From: Blastomyces gilchristii SLH14081
Lineage: Eukaryota > Ascomycota > Eurotiomycetes > Onygenales > Ajellomycetaceae
Length of the DNA stretch: 64,000 bases
Assembly: GCF_000003855.2 (NCBI RefSeq)
Contig: NW_003101682.1
Span: 7,455,314-7,519,313, forward strand
Direction: 5' to 3'
Below, piece by piece: positions 21,500 to 33,856 of this stretch. Under the pieces are notes generated by a model. That model did no database searches. It saw only the letters and a program-made list of their open reading frames with translations, and was not told where the DNA came from. Every line of letters starts with the position of its first letter. Within the stretch, counting starts at the first letter, position 1. Made by a program: the position numbers and the translations under genes.

Positions 21500-24400
21500 C
21501 TCTTATATTAATTTTTCTTACACACATCAGTGATCAGTTATTAAAAATAAATTATTATCTTTCTTAAATTATTATCATATTTTCTGAATTCACTTCTTTC
21601 ACTTCTTTTACTTCTATTGAAGATTCACAAACTCTTCAAGAAATTACTGTGAATTATAAAGTCTATATTATTTACAATTCAACACAGAATGCTCTCTTTC
21701 AATTATAATAAATAATCACTTTATTCTTCACATCTGATTCTAGATTATGAAATTTATGAAAAACTCAACACAAATACTGAGATGAACTATGAAATAATTA
21801 TTAACAGATTATATTATAGATTACTGAAGAGTTATCTCTCTACTATAATTACTACAACTTCATTGAGAAACATTCATTATGAACTGATCATGACTCTGAA
21901 GAAATTTCCTGATATCTGAAGTTATCAGAATACAGACAATAAAAGAAAAATAATCAGAAAATTACTACTGAGCTGATAAGTTACTCTATCAGATAACAAT
22001 TTTTGATAATACTAACTTTCTAATTTGAAGAAAATCATGTGAAAACAATTACATATCAGTACTCTGATTTCACAACTCTCATTTAATAACTTCTGTGAAT
22101 AATTACTTTGTATGTGTATATCTCTGAATCTTTCTCTTCAATCAATTGAAAACTCTGAATTCTGAACACTTCTTCAAATGCTTAATTTAAATCTTTATAT
22201 TTCACATCAATTCTGTCTTCAGTTCAATCTTAAGACACACTACAAAGTTAATATACAATATCTAGAATCAGAGTTGAAGAATCATTGAAAAGTGTCTCTC
22301 ACAGTGAATGCATGAACTAGTATAAACAATCTTGCATTTATGAGAGTTACATGTTATTACATTGATGAGAACTGAACTTATTAAAAGACATTAATTGAAT
22401 TTGAATCATTGATCAGTAGTCATACTGAAAATTATATGATAGAGATATTAATGACTGTGATTAAAAATGACTATTAAGATATTAGTTTCAGTCTTCTTAT
22501 AATTACAACTGACAATGCTGTGAATAACTACACTATGATAAAGAGCTTGAAGCAAAAATTAGCTTTGCATTTCTAAAATAATAAATAAGGTGCTATTTCA
22601 AATCTTATATGCAAAGATTTGATGATAGATTTGATTCAATAGAATACTCATTCTGCAATGCAAATGAGAATTCTGAGTATATTGTAATGCACTGTGCATT
22701 ATACAATAGTCTCAGAGTCAGATTGAAAGAGAAGTATGATCTAAATCAATTAAATATGAGATTCTTATTCTCAACTGAGACAGGAATTAAATACTTAATA
22801 GACTTTCTATCAGAAACTCAAGCAGCTACAAGAAAATGACTGAATTCAGAAATATCTGAATATGAAGAGGAGGAAATTAATCAGATATAGTCTGTTAAAA
22901 CAGCTATATACTATCTTTTGATAATTTGTTTCATTACAGTCTCTCTTTATTTTACTTTACTTTTTTCTTTCTATTCTTTTCTATCTATCTATTTAATGTG
23001 TTTATCTTTAAGACTGTGGTCTCTTTTCTTTTGTCATGATATTGTCAAATGGTTTCAAAGTATCAGAAGATGTTAAAACACTGCAATTTGTAAACAGTTT
23101 TTGTATTCTGAGCTGGAATTTTCTGATTTTGCATATCTGAAATTGGTGAATGTATAATAGTTAACTTTATAGATATAGGAAAAACTCTGAGAACTAAAAG
23201 TTCTCAGGTAGATGTCATAGTCTCTGACTGCATACATCTATAATTGAAGAATAATAATAATAATAATAAATAAGATCATATTCTCTGTATTGCTCATGTG
23301 ATTTAACTTGTGATACAAACACTGATAAAGAATCTTAACATTGAGATAAAGAATAATAAGATAGCTGATTCTTGAGATGAGAATGAGATGAAAGTGATTA
23401 CTCAAGTAACTTTTACATTCACTTTGTAAAAGATAATGTTTTTTGACAACACTTTTTAATATTGCTTTTTAATAATGCTTTTTAATAATGCTACTGTTAA
23501 TTTTGAATAGATTGACTAATAATTTAAATATCACAGATTTGAAACATTGCTAATGTGATTTATATCTTCTCTAAACAACAACAACAATTTCATGATATTT
23601 AATAAATAAATAAATCAGTCACATCACTGAATATGATACAGAATGTTAGAATATAATAAAGTTCAATATATAAGATGACTGTTCAGACTCTTCAATTGTA
23701 TCAGATAATTAATCATTGAGTGCAACACTCTGATTAGAAAAAGATTCAGATATTGAAACTTTCTGATATGAAGTGAACTCAGTTGAAATATATAATTGAT
23801 TTACTGTTTCAGTTTTATAAGATAATAAAGACAGTCTTAATCACTTATACATCAATGCTGCAGTCAGTCTGATAAGTGTATAACAGTTTATTTACTTATC
23901 TTAAGAAGCAGTTGAATCACTTAAAAAGAAATTCAGTCTGAAATGATACTATAGTGCAGGCTATTATTACTGTAAGAGATAAACTGGTATATTATTACAG
24001 CAAAACTGAACAATCTTTTGCAGAGTACTATACTGTAGCAGCTTTACTAGATCTCTCTTATTAAGTTAATATCTACACTTCTCAAGATTGAACAGAGAAG
24101 AAATGAGACTTGTATGTTAAATTAGTCTGAGACTACTACAATGTCAACTAGTAGAGATTTGAATGAGCAGATATTCAAGATGTGAAGACAGTGAAATACA
24201 ATTCTCTAGTAAGTAATGATCTTTGATAACACTTTATATTATATAGAACTATAATACTAACTTTGAAACAGAACTTATATACATTAATTACAACTGAAAA
24301 TCAGACAAAACTACATGCTTATAAAACTGAATTTAACTGCTATCTTCAAGATGATTCAATGAATTTACACACTAAATCAATTCTAGAGTTATGAAAAATT

Positions 24401-24650
24401 ATTGAGAGTATATATTCAACTGTTGCACTGATGACATGTGATATTCTGATAATTTCATTGACAGAGGTGAGAATGAAGTGAAAGTTCAACTCAAGTCAAG
24501 ATATTTGTTACTATTATCAGAGATAATTACAAGGAGAAATAATCAAGAAACTTATAATTATAAAACATAGAATTATCAGACAGTTTAATACCTCTGATCA
24601 CAGTATATCAGAGAAGTGTAGTTTTTATAAGAAAGTGAAGAATAAACTTG
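21500..24650 (+). pseudogene. hAT transposase, mutated and interrupted
   Basis: Translation with stops ignored gives hAT signatures in order. Around 22300-22340: VSLTVNA*TSINNLAFM (family: SLTTDAWTSxNxxxFxGVT). Around 22490-22550: LLIITTDNAVNNYTMIKSL (family: AITTDNASNN). After the LINE: IAHVI-like at about 23290-23310. Around 23740-24170: KLSDMK*TQLKYIIDLL, RDKLVYYYSKTEQSF and YTVAALLDLSY (family: ALLDPxxK). The C-terminal dimerisation part at about 24310-24500 contains IESIYSTVALM and DILIIS (family: YPxLAxMAxDxLSIP). A probable intron sits at 24209-24271, with a GTAAGT donor, TACTAAC branch site and CAG acceptor. TGA replaces Trp or Arg codons at many sites, so the gene is dead. Confidence 0.85.
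22590..23264 (+). mobile_element. 5'-truncated LINE fragment (about 675 bp) inside the hAT
   Basis: This matches the 3' end of the full LINE at 61700-62375, including the final LINE ORF2 Cys/His segment (FCNANENSEYIVMHC, 22645-22692), 3' untranslated sequence and a 3' tail of (AAT)n. It is flanked by direct repeats of AATAATAAATAAG (22577-22589 and 23262-23274), though overlap with the AAT tail leaves the exact border open. A 5'-truncated copy ending in a simple repeat is the normal product of target-primed reverse transcription. Confidence 0.88.
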
Positions 24651-25004
24651 TACAAGAATATATTTAGTTATTTCATGAGTGTTATCAATAATCATTATCA
24701 AATTCTGATTATATAAGTAATCACTGAATGAATTGAATGAGACTGATTTTAATCTTCAGTTTCAGTCTCATTCTGATTTTGAAAGAATGATCATCTTTCA
24801 CAGTTTATTCTGAGAAATTACTCTCATTTCACTGTTCTTGAATTAAATCTGATTATTTTTCACACCATTTCTCTCAGAAATGGGTCATTTTCAGATTTTT
24901 TTAAGGCTTGATCCTGGTGAGACTCATGTCAAGAAATGTATGAGATCAGATCAAATGAGATCAAATGTGAAATTCATGGTCCCGCCGGTCAGTCTAGTTA
25001 TAAG

Positions 25005-25199
25005 TGAAGATGCATCAGCTCTATAAGATAGAGAAAGAGATAAAGTATTTATATAAAGAGTAGAGTGAGATTATAAGTCTATTATAAATAACTCAGCTTA
25101 GTTAACAGAGTATCTCTACAGATATTACAGCTCTGATTAAAAAATTCAAAAAATAGAGAATAATATGAGCAGGCTGTATAAGTCTAATAAGATACTATT
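25005..25199. repeat. Continuation of the AT-rich block beyond the hAT
   Basis: This follows the right target duplication of the hAT and originally continued from 18486. The plus strand reads KMHQLYKIEKEIKYLYKE, a hydrophilic coiled-coil-like piece without recognised family. It could equally be the 3' part of the Helitron. Confidence 0.35.
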
Positions 25200-28100
25200 A
25201 CTTTTTTCTTTTTTTTAATAGTTAGTATTAATTTGAAATGATAGTTTTTTACATGTTCAAAAATCTCTATTTTAACATTTGAAAATAACATTCTATAGAT
25301 AATGAAGAAAAAACAGCAGTAGTAGAAGAATTAATTAAGAAACTATAGAATCTCTGAATATATCTTATTTAATATATATTTCTTATTATTCTCATTCAGT
25401 AGAATAGTCAACTAACTAATATCTGTAGTTTAAAAAAGTATAATATACAGCTAATTATATAAGAATACAGAGTTTCTGAAATTAATATTAACAGTAGAAA
25501 GAGACTGTCTCTGAGACTTATTAATTATCATTATAAAGTATAAACAGACTAAAAACTGATAGTAAGTTATATTAAATAAAATCTTAATAGATTGAGTATG
25601 TAGATTAATCTGCAGCAGTATATAAACTGAACTCTTATATATAGTAGATATAATCTTTATTTTAAGTAAATAAGTTATTATCTACTATATAATTATTCTT
25701 GTGTCATTACAGAGTTCTTCAGACAGCTGAAGATTATACAGAAGTATAATAAAAGTACTCACTTTCAATCTTAATATAGATAATGATAGGACTGAATAGT
25801 TAATAATAGTCAGATATTCACAGAAGAACTTCTTATAGCTTAGAGTCAGATTATCTGTATAAGTTATATCTGTAGTATAAAATGTATAAATATTCTCTGA
25901 TATAACTGTTATAATCTGTTCATTAATACAAAATATATTCTGATTTAATACAGTGAGAATAACATAGCTTTTAAAGTAATCAGAGTGAATTACTGCAGTT
26001 TTAAATTCAGCTGTAGAAAATACTCTCTCACACAGCACACTGATATTAGTAACTTAATGAATATATAATAAAAGATTAATACAGTTAATATAGTCTGAAT
26101 TATATAACATTTAATCAAGTTAATTTATAAATATTACATTATCATTATTCACAGTGAGTCTTATATTTCCTATTAAGTATAGTACAGTTAACTGCTGCTA
26201 TATATATAAACACTGCAGATAAGCTGTAACAACTGTAGCATAGCTATCATATAATATAATAAACAGAGTCTGTGTAAAATCACTATTAAATATAACAGAG
26301 ATATCATTAAAAAGCTTATCTGATAAATATAAATCTTAAAGAAGATAGTTAACAATCTTTATACAATAATAATACTGTATAAGAGTCTTATCTTAAATAA
26401 TCAAATTCACAGTCTGTAGCAGACAGCTCAGTTCACTGTAAACAGTCATCTTTGATATGAAATCTGCATTTAATTCAATTAGAATGATAAAATGTGAGTG
26501 AGCTGTTCTATTATATAATAAAAGAATAGCTGTAATATCAGAGAAAGTCATACAAAGAACTGTTTTTTCATCTATATATAGACAGCTATAGAGAGCTCTG
26601 TAAAGAAATGTTTTATCAGTGTTATCTGAACTCTGTATAAAATAGTAAGATAACTGTAATTCTATTGCAGCCAGAATTGAATTATATATATAATATTAAT
26701 TATTATTCAACTGTATCTACAGAGTGTTCACAGTGATAATTTTCTTTATAAGATTATAGTTCTACTTCTCAAAAAGTAGTTAGTTTTTAATAAGATTATC
26801 TCATACAGAGCTGTATACAGACAGGTTGAAGTCTGTAAGAGTCTTGTCAAACTCATGCAGAAGCTGCTGAATAAGAAACAGATTATAGTTATAATATAAA
26901 TCTTCTGAAGAAGTATTATTAATACAGTCTGAATTCATCTGATACAGTTGATATGAAAGATTATCATAGAGAGTATGATAGAAACATGCTCAGAGAGCAG
27001 ATGAATCTGTAATATTCTTATAAATTAATACAGTAATGAATACTGATCACATGTAGTAAGCAGTTATAAATACAACAGTAGATTCAAATATAATGATTCA
27101 CTTATTATCATTATACAGAAGATCAAGTGTCTGACATGCTATACAGAATGTAGAGTAGTAAACATCATGTATTATTTATAGAGTCTCAAAGCTCAGAGAA
27201 TCATGTATATTAATAAGAAGCAGCTGTAAAAAGAATATCTTATCATTATATAAACTGAGATGAGACAGGTAATTAACTAATCTTCTCTTCACACAGTTCT
27301 TTCATCTTCAGTTACATTTGTTTCAAGCAAAATGACAGAGAAATTCTTGATAGAGATACTGAGCATTCAGATGTAAACAGTTGTAGATAAAGAATATTAT
27401 AAACTTAGATATGTTATTTATTAAATAATCAGTTATATATTCATGATCTTCATATTCAGATTCAGAGTAGTAAATTATCTGACAGTCTGATAGATAAATA
27501 GATAACATCTCAACAGATGAAAACTTCTGATGTATACAGAATATGAATATATATTATACAGTCTCAGTTGAGTTAATATAACATCTGTATAGTTAAATAT
27601 CAATCTCATCATTGAAGTCAAGGATATGAAGAGTAGTGTGATTCAGGCTCTTATAAATGTATTTATTAATATATTTAATAACTTCAACAGAGATGCAGAT
27701 CTCAATATTTATATAAGCTTTATATATGTGAATAAGATAGAGATTGTATGAAATAACTCATCAATTATCAATTACAATCTCACTGTTGTTAACAGTATAT
27801 TTGAAGAAGATAGATGAATCATACTACTATCTGTACAGAGAATTGTCATTCTCTTCAATAGTCATAGCACTCTGAAAAGCTTTGAGAAAATGTTTTATAT
27901 ATCTGTTATTCTTGTGACAGAGGCTCATCTCATCAGTATTACATAGATCATAAATTATCAATTTACAGATCAATTTATTCAATCTGTCTGTATTCTCAGC
28001 AGTGCTTGACAGCTCTGCAGATATAATCTCATCAATTATCTCAGACTGTAAAAACTACTCAGAGTTCTCTAGTCAGATTAACAGATGTATATAAGGCAGT

Positions 28101-30800
28101 TCATGTTTTTAATATTCAATTATTTATACTCTGATCAACATCAGTTCAAACAGCTGTCTGAATTTGAGAATATTAAGAAAATAAAAAATCTTTATTATAA
28201 AAATATATACAATCAAATCTGAACAGTTCACTGCAGTCTAGTCAGAGAGTAACTCATAGATAATCTTCTTTCACTCAGAGTTAGCTGTGAATGTAATGAA
28301 AAGAGTTAAGTATCTGTAGTTGAAGATAATCACTATAGAATTCTGAAACAGTTTATGTATAAAATGTTCACTATCTGTATGAGAAGCAGATAATATTATA
28401 TAATAATCAAGCTACTTATAATCTGTATTATCTGTCTGTATAGCATCACACAGATTACTATATTAATCTGCATAAATTTCTGATTAATAAGTATGAACTT
28501 AATTCAGCTGCTGTTCATCAATGTTTATATGAATATTAATTAAATACTGCTGAAATAGATATTCAGTCTGAAAAAGAGAAGTATTAACATTATCTTGTTG
28601 AAAAAGATTATATACATATCACATACACAGAGTCAGACTATAGCTGTCATACTTATCTTCATTCTCAACAGTATTATTAACATCATTATTATCAGAGTCA
28701 TTGCAGGCAGATAAGAGATATGCAAGTATGTTTATATCAATATATCAGCTATGATCTTCTGAAGAAAAAAGTAGAATATAATACAGTAAAAGATATAATG
28801 AACTATAAGAGTTAATATATATAAGACTCAAGTCAGCACTGAATTATTATAGTGTTAGAAGAATGATATAGAGATAACAGACACTGTTAGAAGTGTTCTG
28901 TATAATAACTACAATCTCTGAGACAGTAGACAGATTCTCATAGTGATAGTTATTATCTATCTTCAGCTGTATAATAGAGTTCAAACTGATATATACAGCA
29001 GAGCTGCTCTGTAGTATCTCTTATATAAATTAGTAAAGCTGAATAAAAGAATTAAGCTTAGAAACATTAGCAGTCAATAATATAATAGAAGAATATAAAA
29101 AAGTAAATGAATGAACAGTAAGTAATATAATATAGATATAATTAAATATACTAGAATATATAACAGAGTTTATATTACTTATAATATCTGTATCAAACTG
29201 CAGATTATGAATTCATATTTGTGTAAAATAAATATTATTATCTGACTCAGACTCTAATACCTCTTGCAGATAATAGAGTTCTCTCTATATTTAAAATAAC
29301 ATCAGACTGTCAGTAGTCAGATAACTTAGATATGAATTCTACTTATACTTAAGAGATATAAATGTCAGAGTAGAGTTGTAGTTCTGAATATACTTACAGA
29401 AATACTTTGTATCAGCTATATTATTATTAAACAGCTTATATAGCTCTGATGAGAATTCTCTAACAGATAACAGTCTTACAGTATCTCTTACACAGCATGT
29501 AAAAAACACTGAGAGAGTCTTTAACAATCTGTATATATATTTATTAATTCAATGCTTAGCTCTGTAGACAGAGTAGTAGACATTTATTCAGTCAAAATTA
29601 AGTAATTAATGATGATGAATATAGAAGTGAAAGCTGCAGAGAACAGATCAGCAGCTGTGAGTAGACTGACTGCTGAGATCATGAATTTCATGTTTGATTT
29701 CATTTGATCTGATCTCATACATTTCTTAGTGTGAATCCTGCTGAGACTAGTCATTAAAAAAACATGCAAAGTGACTATATATGAGATCTTAAAATGAAAT
29801 CATGACTTGAAAAAAATGAGAAAGTGATCTCATTTAATTTCATTTAGTTCTATTCTCAGTATAAAGTTACTATTTTTAAACATTTTAAGGTTTTTTTTAG
29901 ACTATTTTTAATTTTTTAAAAAGTAATGCTTTTTGATAACACTCAAATGAGATTTAAAGTCATTTAAAGTAAGAAAAATAATTTAAATTGAGAAGTGAAA
30001 ATCATGATCTCATTTGAAAAATATAATAAGAGTAGATAGTAAGTCTCACTGAGACAGTATGAAACTACTATCTAATGTTAAAACTGTGTAATGGGATTAG
30101 TCAAATTGATAATGAGACTATTAAAAAATCTGATCCTGGTCTCATACATAATCACACAGTCAGTCTAACTGTGAGTGATTAAAGAATTAACAGCTGATTC
30201 AGAGATAGTTGAGTTAGTTCAAGTATCAAGATCATTGAGAGTCAGCTACTTCAGTGAATTCATATATATATGATCAGCAGGCTTATCTGCTGTAGTAACT
30301 GCTGCAGCAGCTGTCAAACAACAGCATTTAGTATTACAGATATGTTCATAATTGAGAGTTCAGCAGTCATTGCAGTTCTTGAAGACACAATTGACAGTGT
30401 GAAACAGGTGAGATGAACAGTCTTCACAGCATGTATCACAGTGTGACAGCTCAACTTGCTATGAGTTGAGCATAAAAGCAGCTACATCTCTCAATGGTGA
30501 GTGAGAGGTTTGAACTGAACATGACTGACATGTGTGACATTGAGCTTGACAGCATGTAGAGCATGTACAGAATAATGCATTGAATTGAGACTGTTCAAAC
30601 ATGCTGAGAGAATGAGAATCCTCACATGCTGAGCAGCAGTGCATGAAATGAGTATATTAATGAATGTATAGATTGGAATGAATGTAGAGAAGAGTATAAA
30701 GAATGTAAATACAGTAGAGAACATCTGTAAAGAAAAGAATAAAGATTAATATCAGAGCTGTACAGGCTGCAGAGCTGACTGTTCAGATGAATTCATTTTG
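25200..30800 (-). mobile_element. Helitron (Rep/helicase rolling-circle transposon), mutated
   Basis: Minus-strand translation, stops ignored, reads as one fungal Helitron protein. A Cys-rich N-terminal region spans 30644-30300 (MHCCSACEDS, CTCSTCC, SPLRDVAAFML, CDTCCEDC). The Rep HUH domain contains ELPYIHLLI at about 28125-28082, where the canonical HxH has lost its first His to Tyr. The Rep tyrosine motif reads KYINKYIYK near 27690-27650. A PIF1-type helicase follows: LYQMNSDCINNTSSED, then a degraded Walker A DNTDKTFLYRAL at about 26640-26595, later ILLIELNADFISK and, near 25780, RLKVSTFIILLYNL. Neither terminus (5' TC, 3' CTRR hairpin) could be fixed. A MITE is inserted at 29662-30167. 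The borders given are approximate. Confidence 0.85.
29662..30167 (+). mobile_element. hAT-derived MITE, copy 2 (506 bp)
   Basis: The ends are TAGACTGACTG and CAGTCTA, flanked by 8-bp direct repeats GCTGTGAG (29654-29661) and ACTGTGAG (30168-30175), which differ by one G/A transition. It is inserted in the Helitron between its Cys-rich and Rep parts and closely matches copies 1, 3 and 4 throughout. Confidence 0.9.
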
Positions 30801-33800
30801 ATGGGGTGCACATGATATCATGTGAGATCACATTATAGGGCATTTTACTCGGAAAAGTTGTTTTTTCTATAATATATAGAGAGATATTCCTAGGTGTGGT
30901 AGTAGTATGTTTTATAATCTATGACGACTCTGTGGGATTAACGAGAGTGGAAATTAGTTCTATGGATGCAACCGTCGTGGAACATAGTTGGAGCAACCGA
31001 ATATGTCTGTATCGATTAGTTACGAAGTACGGAGTACACGCCCATCACAATATCCGCCAAAACCTCCATTTCTGGAGCCACTGACAACTATGGAGCGGGT
31101 GATGAATGAAACTTGGGTTAAGACAAGACTTGAGAGCTTTTATTCTCCTCATAGGAATCCCTAACTAAAAGAGTAGCAACAACAAAAGTTGTAATACAAC
31201 ACCACCCCATCACCACTCGATCAAAGTCGACTCAGCCTAGAATCGAGTCGATCGCTGTTAGCTTGCAATAACCGAGATTTGCGTTATGATTTGGAAAAAG
31301 TACTGAGAAAACAGGGATGGATCCACAGGTTGGGTACTTTGTAAGGCAGCAAGCGGAGCCTTTGATGGAATAACCTTCTTTAGGGCCCATTTCGCATGGC
31401 GCTGGGGATGCACTGGGATATCTCCCGCCATGATAGCAAAAATATATTTTAAACAGAGAAGAAGAGGAAGAGGGAAAAAGAAAAGCAGTCCATATGAATA
31501 ATATAATACCCTTCAAAAAAGACCAGATGATTTGCTATACTCGTCGAAACGGACCTTCATTCACGGCAGGCAGTTGGGATTTATGCAATCCCGTGTCACT
31601 ATTTTTGAACTCCGGATGCCGATTCCTTAACTCCGGTCAACGACCAATGGCGTCGCCGTGCCTTGATTTTCTAGTGTGGGGGATGCCCCGTTTTAAGCCT
31701 CAAAAGGCTTCTCACTATGCTGGAGGAAGGGAAGGGTTTGCTTGATGTCGGCGCTTTGAAAGGGGTTTCGCCGTGTTATGGAGGCTGACTAGGCAGTGTG
31801 AGTCAGGGCATAAAATCATCCAAAATTCGCCCGGAGGGTCCCAATTTGCTACAGGGGATAGGCCATAAGAATTAATGTACTCCGTACGTATCGTAGAATG
31901 GGTAGGTCTGGAAGTTTGCCCTGAGAGGAAGAAAGGACCATCTACGTTGTTGGGATCAGCGCCTTTTCAAGTAAAACAGCCAGCCTGTCGATCAAATTCT
32001 TAAATCAACCTCCAGCGTGCGTTCAACTAACTTACAGCGTAACTGCCCACAACTGCATTCTTTGGTTTCTTCGTGAGGGGCGAACTCTGGGCTCTGGAGT
32101 CCAGTCCAGTCCCATCAGGGTGGCATTGTTCCTGGCCACTTTTGCTCCGACACCTAATCATAATGGCTCACGCTACTTCTTCTTAGCTGTTTGTTGACAA
32201 TGACACCCAGGTCCACTCAATCCACGAAGAAATTGCTTCTGGGCCTGGAAAAATCAGTCCTTGGGCTGTCACTGGCTGATAACCATCCAAGGAACTTGGA
32301 AGGCTCATAGCGGCTCCAATTCTCCCCATGGTCCAAGGAAGCTAGAGTCAAGTTGAGAAAATTGAGGGGAGTTTCTGAGCCTCAATAATGACTTTTATTT
32401 GGCCTTTTGAAGGCACCACTCCACTGTCGACCTTCCTGTGCTCCGCCCTCTATGAAAATGCTGGCTAAGCCCATCTAGGATGCTGGAGCTTCTTCAATTG
32501 CCAGCAGGGAATTCATTATAGATTATTACCCTCATGAAGGAAGTGAACATGGCCAGAAAAACGAAAACCGGCTCTTCCAAGCACTCAAATCTACTCTCTG
32601 ATGCCCTCCCAAGGGTGAATGAAGGGTTAGTCTCAGACCTGAAGCCGCGAACTTTCATAGGATAGAGGCGATTCGGGTTCATTATTTTGACAGGGCTCTC
32701 CGAATGTCATTTGAGAGACGTATCTGATAAAAATGGACTCGCTGGCAATTTGGCAACGAGGCTAGGGCAAATGCAGCTAGTTAGGTCTAATGTGATCTAG
32801 TATGATCGAATTTGTTTAGGCGGCCGAGTTAACTATGCCTGCCTAGTCATGGATAGTTAGAGGTAACCGACCGCGAGAAACCAACCAACTCGCTTCCGCA
32901 AAAAAGTCCGACATCACGACTACAATAATCCATCTGTCTTGGGAATCTAGGATATCCATTTCATTATTGGTTAAGCGTGACGTCTTTGGGGCCAACCGCT
33001 CTGTTCTCATTCGACCGAAATATTTTATCCCTCCAACGTTTGTGGGGCTGGGATCAATCCACCTTGAGCCTCCCTCCCTCCCTCACCTTCGCAACTTCGG
33101 TTAGCCATGGTGGAATGCCGAGGGAGCAGAGCCGCTGAATGCCTGTGTCGATGCGCTGAACCATTTGTCTTTGAGCCTTTGCGTTCCGGAGATATGGTCG
33201 TTTGTTACTTCGAATATGCTCCATAATTGTGTTGCCGCGATGGGCCTTGTATGATACGCGGAAGAAGGGGTCCACTGTAGCCCTTCTTCACCTTGAAAGC
33301 ATGTATATCCACTTCATGTGAGATACCCTCCACTGATGTCCCATCCATAGCGACCTATGTTTTCCTGAGTAGTATATTTTTGCGAGCCATGGACTGCCCC
33401 TGTCACCGTCCTGTCGCAAAATGGCCCTTTGCAATTTATATTTGGACGGGCCGCCAGTGGTGAACCAATCCTATCTGGCCAAATGATATGTTCCTGCATT
33501 CTTCGTGGGGTATGTGGCCGGAGGGTCGGTACTACTCCTATCTCAGAGGAAGTGTCCCTCGTCCGCTTGCATGGTAACGCCACTGGAAATTACCCATGTT
33601 CTCCTCCGAGAGGGTTTCTGCCTAGGGATCCTTCTTATAAACCAACATGGACACCCAGTGTCCTGCTCGGTTTTGTTCATTCCTTTCGCAACCCCTTTGT
33701 GCGTTGCTGTATAGCCTTTAGCAAACGTTTTTGTTTGCGTCCTCTCTTTAATCGTTGTTCTACGGCCACGTTCTTTTACGAAGGCTTTGCCGTCTTACGC

Positions 33801-33856
33801 TCCTTGGTTCCCTCAAGACCATATAATTAATTCATAAACGCCATCTATTGGACGAA
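30801..33856. other. Normal-GC region without recognised gene
   Basis: CpG returns at about 30840, marking the border of the repeat block. The region contains a perfect 16-bp palindrome at 30809-30824. Open frames such as 31232-31516 minus, 31494-31745 plus and 33429-33830 plus lack domains and splice signals and overlap on opposite strands. The last 500 bp is presumably the promoter of the chitinase gene. Confidence 0.45.

Larger units (their letters stand above)
18487..24996 (+). mobile_element. Complete hAT DNA transposon with 8-bp target duplication, interrupted by a LINE
   Basis: The left end is TAGACTGATCATGTGAC and the right end, on the opposite strand, is TAGACTGGCCGGCGGG. Both borders carry the identical 8-bp target duplication GTTATAAG (18479-18486 and 24997-25004), the size typical of hAT elements. 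The interior holds a hAT transposase on the plus strand, split by a LINE fragment at 22590-23264. The first 2.7 kb holds a purine-rich tract (18920-19030), an (ATC/ATT)n tract (20137-20231) and a lysine-rich coding remnant (20300-21120). Without the LINE it would be about 5.8 kb. A second copy starts at 63371 in the opposite orientation, and four short MITEs share its ends. Confidence 0.92.
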
